Of a stretch of DNA of 64,000 nucleotides, positions 55,185 to 64,000 are shown in pieces. Each line of letters begins with the position of its first letter. Positions within the stretch are counted from its first letter, which is position 1. The stretch is from assembly GCF_903644135.1 (NCBI RefSeq), contig NZ_CAHJXA010000001.1:1-64000 (forward strand), read 5' to 3'. The DNA is from Sphingomonas bacterium (lineage in GTDB: Bacteria > Pseudomonadota > Alphaproteobacteria > Sphingomonadales > Sphingomonadaceae). Made by a program: the position numbers and the translations under genes. The notes beneath the pieces were generated by a model. That model ran no database searches. It was not told the DNA's origin and was given only the letters and a program-made list of their open reading frames with translations.

Positions 55185-56039
55185 TCAGCCGGGAACCACG
55201 AGCCTGCGGTCTCCCAACACCCGCCGCATCCACGTCAACGGCAGCATCACAGGCCCATCCGACGGTGCCGCATCAGGATCATCATGCGCCTCCGCGAACA
55301 CACCCGCGCACCCGACTGCCAGCGCCGCCCGCGCCAGCGCCGGCGCGAACTCGCGTTGGCCGCCGCTGGCACCGCCGAGGCCGCCCGGCTGCTGCACCGA
55401 ATGGGTCGCGTCGAAGATCACCGGCCAGCCGGTTCGCGCGATGATCGGCAACGCACGGAAATCCGTCACCAGCTTATGATAGCCGAACGACGTCCCCCGC
55501 TCGGTCAGCAGGATGCGATTGTTGCCGGTCGAGGCGACCTTCGCTGCTACCTGCGCCATGTCCTCCGGTGCGAGGAACTGGCCTTTCTTGATGTTCACCG
55601 CCGCTCCGGTTTCGCCGGCCGCGAGCAGCAGATCAGTCTGGCGGCACAGCAAAGCGGGGATCTGGATGATGTCTACCACCTCCGCCGCCGCCTTCGCCTG
55701 CTCCACGTCATGGACGTCGGTCAGCACCGGTACGCCCAGCTCCCGGCGGATGTCGGCCAGCACGCGCAAACCTTCGTCGAGGCCGATGCCGCGTTTGCCC
55801 GAGAGCGAGGTCCGGTTGGCCTTGTCGTAGGACGACTTGAACACGAACGGCACGTCCGCCTCGGCCGCGATCGCTTTCAGCGCCTCGGCCATCATCATCG
55901 CGTGGTCGCGACTCTCGATCTGACAGGGGCCGGAGATCAGCACGAAGGGCAGGTCGTTGCCGAACGTAACCGCACCCGCGCTCTCACCGACGTGGACGTG
56001 GTGAGCAGGAGAAGGTTCGGGATACGGATAGTCAGTCAC
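55185..56039 (-). CDS. kdsA: 3-deoxy-8-phosphooctulonate synthase
   Basis: Condenses arabinose 5-phosphate with phosphoenolpyruvate to give Kdo 8-phosphate. The 284 residues have LISGPCQIESRDHAMM, FKSSYDKANRTSLSGKRG, PVLTDVHDVEQA, IKKGQFLAPEDM and DATHSVQQPGG. The Asn in SYDKANRTS and the Cys in GPCQIE bear on metal-dependence class. GTG at 56039 with AAGGG 8 bases upstream; the open frame before it overlaps the small upstream gene. Completes Kdo synthesis with kpsF and kdsB. Confidence 0.93.
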   Translation of the reverse strand: MTDYPYPEPSPAHHVHVGESAGAVTFGNDLPFVLISGPCQIESRDHAMMMAEALKAIAAEADVPFVFKSSYDKANRTSLSGKRGIGLDEGLRVLADIRRELGVPVLTDVHDVEQAKAAAEVVDIIQIPALLCRQTDLLLAAGETGAAVNIKKGQFLAPEDMAQVAAKVASTGNNRILLTERGTSFGYHKLVTDFRALPIIARTGWPVIFDATHSVQQPGGLGGASGGQREFAPALARAALAVGCAGVFAEAHDDPDAAPSDGPVMLPLTWMRRVLGDRRLVVPG

Positions 56040-56353
56040 TGCGGTGCCCTTATGAAGCGGCGCACGAGCTGGCCACGCCATGCCCACCGTCCGCCGTGAT
56101 AGTTGAAGAAAAACCAGCCGAACACCGCACACCCTAGCCAGGTCGGCCACGCCATCGGATCGCCCTCGCCCATCATATGCTCACGCAGTTCGCGGTCCGC
56201 CTGCCACCGATCCAGCTCCCCCCCGCCGCCGTTGATGCCGTACAGGTTGTCGTGCCGGCGGCAGCCGCGGTTGCGGTTATATTTGCGGTGGTCAAGGAAA
56301 TAGCAGTAGTCGCGGACCGGGGCCCCGGAACCATCTGGTACGCTTTCAGCCAT
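56036..56353 (-). CDS. small membrane protein with phospholipase A2-like CxxHD motif
   Basis: 105 residues. Cysteine-rich YCYFLDHRKYNR is followed by GCRRHDNLYGINGGG, resembling the CxxHDxxYG catalytic helix of phospholipase A2, and then QADRELREHM, like the second PLA2 helix. A membrane segment follows (TWLGCAVFGWFFFNY) with a basic C terminus. A role in lipid hydrolysis is only a suggestion; similar short HD-motif proteins also occur in phages. ATG at 56353; a TTG at 56389 is possible. It overlaps kdsA by 4 bases (GTGA). Confidence 0.55.
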   Translation of the reverse strand: MAESVPDGSGAPVRDYCYFLDHRKYNRNRGCRRHDNLYGINGGGGELDRWQADRELREHMMGEGDPMAWPTWLGCAVFGWFFFNYHGGRWAWRGQLVRRFIRAPQ

Positions 56354-56381
56354 GGCTGCCGGGTAGGCGTCGGGAGTGACC

Positions 56382-57512
56382 GTGTTCAAGCGTAAAATAT
56401 TCTACATGGGCGGCTTCGATCCGCGCGGCGTGCGGCATTACCACGCCCTGTACCGCCAGTCGGCGGCGCGCTGGAGCGAGCGCACCGGCGTCCCGCTCGC
56501 CGTCTCCAACCGCAAGACGGCATCGCCGGCCCGCGCCGACTGGACGATCGAGAACGCAGTCGACGGCACCACCACCAGCTACAGCTTCCTGCGCTGGGAA
56601 GACCTTGTCCGCCGCGCCTGGATCAAGAGCCCGGTGAGGCTCGGGCTGCGCGCATTGCGCACCTATGGCGGGCTCCTGCGCCACGCCGATCTCCACATCA
56701 TCCGCACCGTGCCGTCGGGTCCGGTCAAGACGCTGTTCTACCCGCCCGTGTTTTCCGTGCTGCTGCCGCTCCTTATCGGGATAGTGCCGTTCCTGCTCGG
56801 ACTGGTCTGGCTGCCCTGGTGGGCGGCACTGGCGATCGGCGCGGTGTTGGGGGTCGCGGGCGCGACGCCGCTGCTCAAGAAGCTGCACACGCCATGGCTG
56901 CTGCGCTTCTTCATCTTCAATGCCGAGACCGGCGGCGGCGATGCCGACCCGCCGATGGTCGCGCGACTCGATGCGTTCGCAACGCAAATCCTGGCGGAGC
57001 TCGACGGCGGCCCCAACCAAGAGGAATGGGACGAGGTGCTGCTGGTCACCCACTCCAACGGCTCCATTCTGGCGGTGCCGCTGATGGAGCGCATCCTCGC
57101 CGCGCGCGGTGGCACGATGCCCGCCAACTTCGCGCTGGTCACCCTCGGCCAGTCTATCCCGCTGATCCTGTGTCGCGGAGATGCCAAGGGGTTCAAGGAG
57201 CGACTCCGCGCAGTCGGGCGTGGCGACTTCCGCTGGTTCGACATCGGCTCGCCGCCGGACGGTGCGGGCTTCTACGGCGTCAACCCGATGGCGCTGATCG
57301 GCGCGGAGACGCGGCCGGCGCTGGTCCACCTCAACCCGCGCTTCTACAAATTCTACGATCCCGAGAACTACCATTCCGGCCTTGCCAACAAGTACGACAT
57401 CCACTTCGACTATCTGCGCGTCGGCGACCGGGTGAGCCCGCTCGACTATCCCAGCCTCACCGCGACCGCGCGGCCGATCGAGGCGTCGGTGGCGGCGTTC
57501 CAGGCGCTCTGA
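56382..57512 (+). CDS. membrane-associated serine hydrolase-like protein
   Basis: About 376 residues. It starts KRKIFYMGGFDPRGVRHYH, has two adjacent membrane helices near 130-170 (VFSVLLPLLIGIVPFLLGLV and ALAIGAVLGVAGA), then an alpha/beta hydrolase-like segment with LLVTHSNGSILAVPL, where THSNG could be a nucleophile elbow with Thr in the first position. No family is confidently recognised. GTG at 56382 is chosen with GGGAG 5 bases upstream; GTG at 56376 also fits. The stop overlaps the P450 start (TGATG). Confidence 0.65.
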   Translation: MFKRKIFYMGGFDPRGVRHYHALYRQSAARWSERTGVPLAVSNRKTASPARADWTIENAVDGTTTSYSFLRWEDLVRRAWIKSPVRLGLRALRTYGGLLRHADLHIIRTVPSGPVKTLFYPPVFSVLLPLLIGIVPFLLGLVWLPWWAALAIGAVLGVAGATPLLKKLHTPWLLRFFIFNAETGGGDADPPMVARLDAFATQILAELDGGPNQEEWDEVLLVTHSNGSILAVPLMERILAARGGTMPANFALVTLGQSIPLILCRGDAKGFKERLRAVGRGDFRWFDIGSPPDGAGFYGVNPMALIGAETRPALVHLNPRFYKFYDPENYHSGLANKYDIHFDYLRVGDRVSPLDYPSLTATARPIEASVAAFQAL

Positions 57513-58903
57513 TGCCGGTCCGCTTCACGCCGCCCTATCCCATCCCGCATCGGTCGAAGTCGGGGTTCCTCACTCGTTTCGTGCGCGGCTGGCGGTCATG
57601 GCTCGATGTGCTGTTCGAGAAAAGCTACACGATGAAGCTGGGGGAGGTGCACATCCCCGCCCTCTCTTTCTACGTCGCCAACGAGCTGCCGCTGGTCCGC
57701 CGCGTGCTGGAGGAGGAGGTGGCGGACTTCCCCAAGCATGGCTTCCTGGGCGGGCTGCTCGACCCGCTGATCGGCAATTCGGTGTTCGCGGCGAGCGGTG
57801 CCGAGTGGGCCGAGCAGCGCGCGATGGTCAACCCCGCCTTCGGCCACACCGCGCTGAAGCGCGTGTTCGCCTCGATGAGCGCGGCGGTCGACGACTTGGT
57901 GGTGCGGCTGGGGCAGGAGGACCTGTCGGTTCCGGTCGAGATCGACCCGTTCGTCACTCATGTCGCCGCCGACATCATCTTCCGCACGCTGTTCTCCCGG
58001 CCGCTGACCGAGGCGGAGAGCCAGGAGATCTATGACGGCTTCCACGCCTATCAGAAGTTCGCCCAGCGCGCGGTGATGCTGCGGCTCTACCGCCTGCCCC
58101 AGCTCGGCTATGCCCGCCGCGCCGAACGCGAGGCCAGGCGCATCCACACGGTGTTCGCCGCCGAGGTTGCGGGGCGCTTCGCCGCGACGCAGCTGCGGGG
58201 CGAGCGCGGCGAGGACATCCTCCAGGCGCTGATCGACGCGCGCCATCCGGAGAGCGGCCGCGTCTTCACGGAAGCCGAGGTGATGGAGCAGATCAGCACC
58301 ATCTTCCTCGCCGGCCATGAGACCAGCGCCAGCGCGATCACCTGGGCGCTGTATCTCCTCGCGCGCGATCCCGAGCTCCAGCAGCAGGTCCGCGCCGAGG
58401 CGGGTGCAGGCCCGCTCGCCTATGAGGACCTGCGCGGCATGACTGTGACGCGCGACGTGTTTCGCGAGACGCTGCGGCTCTATCCGCCGGTCAGCTTCCT
58501 GGTGCGCGAGGTGACCTGCCCGGTGACGATGCGCGACAAGCAGCTAAAGCGAGGCGGCATGGTGGTGATCTCCCCCTGGCTGATCCAGCGCAACCGCCAC
58601 AACTTCCCCGAGCCGCACGGCTTCGATCCAGGGCGCTTCACTGACCCCGAACAGGCGGGAGCGTGCCGCCATGCCTATCTGCCGTTCGGCAAGGGTCCGC
58701 GGCTGTGCGTAGGCGCGGGGTTCGCGAACCAAGAGGCGCTGCTGGCGATCGCGGGAGTGATGCGGGCGTTTCGGCTGGAGCCAGTCGCGGGCGATACACC
58801 CGAACCAATCAGCCGGCTGACGCTTCGGTCGCGGAGTGGGGTTCGATTACGACTGACATCCACGAGGGATCGAGTAGCGACTTCACCGGTTCAGGCGCTG
58901 TGA
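57512..58903 (+). CDS. cytochrome P450
   Basis: 463 residues. The I-helix is FLAGHETSASAITWAL (oxygen activation), ExxR is ETLR in RDVFRETLRLYPP, and the heme loop is FGKGPRLCVGAGFA with the thiolate Cys. No membrane anchor is present, as in soluble bacterial P450s. No ferredoxin or reductase gene is adjacent, so electrons come from elsewhere. Overlap with the hydrolase-like gene and with the small membrane gene (GTGA) suggests a shared substrate, perhaps a lipid. The specific family cannot be assigned by eye. Confidence 0.9.
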   Translation: MPVRFTPPYPIPHRSKSGFLTRFVRGWRSWLDVLFEKSYTMKLGEVHIPALSFYVANELPLVRRVLEEEVADFPKHGFLGGLLDPLIGNSVFAASGAEWAEQRAMVNPAFGHTALKRVFASMSAAVDDLVVRLGQEDLSVPVEIDPFVTHVAADIIFRTLFSRPLTEAESQEIYDGFHAYQKFAQRAVMLRLYRLPQLGYARRAEREARRIHTVFAAEVAGRFAATQLRGERGEDILQALIDARHPESGRVFTEAEVMEQISTIFLAGHETSASAITWALYLLARDPELQQQVRAEAGAGPLAYEDLRGMTVTRDVFRETLRLYPPVSFLVREVTCPVTMRDKQLKRGGMVVISPWLIQRNRHNFPEPHGFDPGRFTDPEQAGACRHAYLPFGKGPRLCVGAGFANQEALLAIAGVMRAFRLEPVAGDTPEPISRLTLRSRSGVRLRLTSTRDRVATSPVQAL

Positions 58904-59091
58904 ACTTCGGCATATCAGGCGGTAGCATCGGCTTCATCGGCGCCATCGTCCTGTTCGGCGCGCTGATGATCGCCTTCACCATCGTCGCGACAATCGTCAT
59001 CCGTGTCGTTCGCGGCCGCGATGACGAAGCTTCTGGCGGATCAACCGGCTCGGGCGACGATCGCGCGGCCGAGGACGACTATATCCTCTAG
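58900..59091 (+). CDS. short single-pass membrane protein
   Basis: 63 residues: GISGGSIGFIGAIVLFGALMIAF begins a long hydrophobic helix, then RVVRGRDDE and an acidic Ser/Gly tail ending AEDDYIL. GTG start overlapping the P450 stop by 4 bases is the main support that it is a gene, since it lies in an apparent operon. Nothing else identifies its function; it might anchor or partner the P450. Confidence 0.45.
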   Translation: MNFGISGGSIGFIGAIVLFGALMIAFTIVATIVIRVVRGRDDEASGGSTGSGDDRAAEDDYIL

Positions 59092-59256
59092 GCGATTCTC
59101 TTGGCGATCGGCGGGTCGCAACAGCGCATCGCGTCTTTCCCCCTGCCGACAGCCTTGCTAAGGCACGGGGCAACCTACATTCGCACCCGTTGACGCGCCC
59201 GCGCGGCCTCTCGCCGCCTCTCCGAGTGCGGCAGACCCAAGGAGGATACGCCACTT

Positions 59257-61940
<2,684 letters not shown>

Positions 61941-61944
<4 letters not shown>

Positions 61945-63365
61945 ACGACCGCCCGTGCGCGGCCGTAGAGGAAGTAGAGCGCCAGCCCGAGCGCGTTCCA
62001 CGCCACGAACGCGACCTGCGTCACCACCTGCAGGCTGGTGAACAGGTAGCAGCAGCCCAGGATCGCCAGCGGCGCGACGATCCACGCCGCCGGCGTCCTG
62101 AACGGTCGCTTCGCCTGTGGTGAACGCCGCCGCATAACCAGCACGCTCGCCGCTACCGCCACGAACGCGTACAGCGTGCCGGCATTGGCGAGGCTGGCGA
62201 TCACGTCGAGCGGAGTCAGCGCCGCGATCACCGCCACGAACACCGCCGTCACCGCCGTGATCCGGACCGGCGTCCCGCGCGCCGACAGCCTCGCGAGCGC
62301 CGGCGGCAGGAAGCCGTCGCGCGCCATCACCAGGAAGATGCGGCTCTGCCCATAGAGGAAGCCGAGGATCACCGTCGGCAGCGCGATCGCCGCCGCCGCC
62401 GCGACCAATGTCGCCACCCCGCCCTGCCCCAGCGAGCGCAGGATCAGCGCCAGCGGCTCGGCGCTTTTCCCAAACACGTCGTAGCGCGCTGCACCCACCG
62501 CCGCCGCCGCGACGACGAGATAGATGACGGTACACGCCACCATCGACCCGACGATGCCGATCGCCAGGTCACGCTCGGGCCGCTTGGTCTCCTCCGCCGC
62601 GGTCGAGATCGCGTCGAACCCGTAGAAGGCGAAGAAGATGATCGCCGCCGCCCCCATCACGCCATGCTTGACCCCGCACGCGCCGGCGACGCTGCCATAG
62701 CCGAACGGCGCAAACGGGTGGAGGTTGGCGGCATCGAAATGCGGCAGCGCCACCGCGACGAACAGCGCCAGCGTCGCGATCTTGAGCAGCACCAGCGCGG
62801 TGTTGACGCGCGCGCTCTCCCGCGTGCCCGCCGACAGGAGCGCCGCGACCAGGCCGATGATGACGATCGCAGGGATGTTGATCCCGAACGAGGCGGCATG
62901 GCGGACCCCGTCGCAACCGACCCCGGCGAGCGTCGGCCCCTGGATCGCCCACCCCGGCAGGGCGACGCCCAGCCCCTTGAGGAAGCCGACCGCGTAGCCC
63001 GACCAGCCGACCGCCACCGTCGACACCACCAGCGAATATTCGAGGATCAGCGACCAGCCGACCACCCAGGCGATCACCTCCCCCAGCACGACATAGCTAT
63101 AGGTATAGGCGCTGCCCGAGGCGGGGATCGCGCTCGCCATTTCGGCATAGCACAGCGCCGCGCAGGCGCAGATCGCGCCGGCAACGGCGAAGCTCAGCAG
63201 CACCGCCGGCCCCGCCCGATCCGCGCCGACGCCGATCAGCGTCAGGATGCCGGTGCCGACGATCGCGCCGACGCCCAGCGCGACGAGGTGCGGCCAGGAC
63301 AGGGTACGCGCCATCTGCTCGGCAGCGGGCGGCGCGGTGATCGTCTTGCGGCGCATCAGGCTCAT
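61941..63365 (-). CDS. APC-family amino acid permease
   Basis: 474 residues with about twelve membrane helices. The first helix holds the substrate motif [15 protein letters not shown], typical of the cationic amino acid/APC transporter group (for example YfnA or CAT-like). It then has [30 protein letters not shown]. It imports or exchanges amino acids across the inner membrane; the substrate cannot be specified. Convergent with acnA and divergent from the NTF2-like gene. Confidence 0.88.
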
Positions 63366-63476
63366 CGGCGTCTCCCTGGTGCGTGAGGCTACACGCGGGG
63401 CCGGTGTGCCGCCAGCGGCTTCCCACCGGCTCTGCCGGTGCTACACCGCGTCATCCTCGACCCGACGGAGCCCAGC

Positions 63477-63944
63477 ATGCCCCTCCTCCTCGCGCTGCTC
63501 GCGCAAGTCACGCCCGTCCAGCCGATCGTGCACGGCACCGGCCTGCCGCCGCAAGGCACCGACGAAGCGTCGGTGATGGCCCCGGTCAACGCGCTGCTCG
63601 CCGGCATCGCCGCGCATGACGGCGCGGCGGCGACTGCGCGGGTCAGGACCGACGGCACGCTGACCGCCGCGGTCGAGCGCGCCGATGGCAGCCACGAGCT
63701 GCGGCGGATGAGCTGGGCCGACTTCGCCGCCCGCCTGAAGCCGAGCCCGCAACGCGTCGAGGAACGGCTGCTCGACCCCGCCGTCGAGATCGACGGCGAC
63801 GTGGCGATGGTGTGGAGCCCCTATGTCTTCCTGGTCGACGGCAAGGTCGACCATTGCGGGGCCGACCACTTCGACGTCGTGCGCGACGGTGGCAGCTGGA
63901 AGCTGCTCAACGTCACCTGGTCGCAGCGCAGCACCGGCTGCTGA
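63477..63944 (+). CDS. secreted NTF2-like (SnoaL-type) protein
   Basis: 155 residues: a short hydrophobic N terminus (LLLALLAQVTPVQP) suggesting export, then the cone-shaped NTF2-like pattern VNALLAGIAAHDGAAAT and ending DGSWKLLNVTWSQR-like (GGSWKLLNVTWSQ). Function is unknown; such proteins bind small ligands. The ATG at 63477 has GGAG 7 bases upstream; an earlier TTG-type start at 63438 is less likely. Convergent with the partial gene at the window end. Confidence 0.7.
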   Translation: MPLLLALLAQVTPVQPIVHGTGLPPQGTDEASVMAPVNALLAGIAAHDGAAATARVRTDGTLTAAVERADGSHELRRMSWADFAARLKPSPQRVEERLLDPAVEIDGDVAMVWSPYVFLVDGKVDHCGADHFDVVRDGGSWKLLNVTWSQRSTGC

Positions 63945-63946
63945 AG

Positions 63947-64000
63947 CTACTTCCGCTCGAACACCTTCTCGCCGCCGACCCATGTCTCATCGACCCTGGT
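63947..64000 (-). CDS. C-terminal end of a probable amidohydrolase (rest outside window)
   Basis: Only 17 residues and a stop are visible, reading VDETWVGGEKVFERK at the end. This WVGGxxVF pattern is common at the C terminus of amidohydrolase-superfamily enzymes, where a metal-free strand closes the composite beta domain. The identification is tentative because no catalytic residues are in the window. Confidence 0.45.
   Translation of the reverse strand, partial: TRVDETWVGGEKVFERK

Noticed and set aside
55174-55187. GGCT-CGATC-AGCC hairpin at the kdsA stop
   Set aside because: Four-pair stem overlapping the stop codon, too weak to call a terminator.

Overview
The window is a GC-rich, densely packed chromosomal segment that looks like it comes from a sphingomonad-type alphaproteobacterium. 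This assignment is inferred from gene content: a DUF2849/DUF934 cysteine operon with a 4Fe-4S APS reductase, a UPF0262 protein, a phasin, a DUF418 membrane protein and a Kdo-linked capsule locus. It rests on no database search. I see no rRNA, tRNA, CRISPR array, insertion sequence or prophage. No gene-free stretch exceeds 300 bases; the longest gaps are 52496-52754, 34925-35113, 41798-41984 and 59092-59256.

Layout. 1-8166: central-metabolism and surface genes (hydroxyacid dehydrogenase end, a GT39-like membrane protein, a flavin oxidoreductase, a GT4 glycosyltransferase with an alpha/beta hydrolase, SelO, an AstD-like aldehyde dehydrogenase). 8240-12166: a tightly overlapped assimilatory sulfate operon (cobA, DUF2849, cysI, DUF934, cysH). 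12251-18625: a DUF4403 lipoprotein, dnaB, and a coupled run of UPF0262, GH25-like, cdd and DUF418 genes, with an Hpt protein on the opposite strand. 18735-22184: yfgM-bamB-der. 22273-25623: panB, DUF427, nadE. 25689-28391: a three-gene inositol unit (CDP-alcohol phosphotransferase, inositol-3-phosphate synthase, inositol-phosphate cytidylyltransferase-like protein). 28393-34924: a minus-strand pentose-phosphate run (rpiA, tkt, tal, gnd) ending in two HAD phosphatases, one resembling eukaryotic phosphomannomutase. 35114-41332: a tripartite RND efflux operon, then a phasin.

41985-56039 is a group-2-like (Kdo-primed) capsule locus: Wza/KpsD-type exporter, KpsE-like inner-membrane protein, KpsC- and KpsS-like Kdo transferases, two GT4 glycosyltransferases, and Kdo supply genes kpsF, kdsB and kdsA. 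It also carries two paralogous proteins that share an uncharacterised N-terminal domain (a PFAFWP signature) joined to an intact or a degenerate SAM-methyltransferase fold. The ABC exporter genes kpsM and kpsT are not in the window. 56036-59091 holds a possible lipid-acting group: a small PLA2-motif membrane protein, a serine-hydrolase-like membrane protein, a cytochrome P450 and a tiny membrane protein. 59257-64000 has acnA, an amino-acid permease, an NTF2-like secreted protein and the tail of a probable amidohydrolase.

The most interesting candidates are the CDP-inositol unit, the paired PFAFWP proteins, the shortened KpsC, and several enzymes lacking a key catalytic residue (aldehyde dehydrogenase, GH25).
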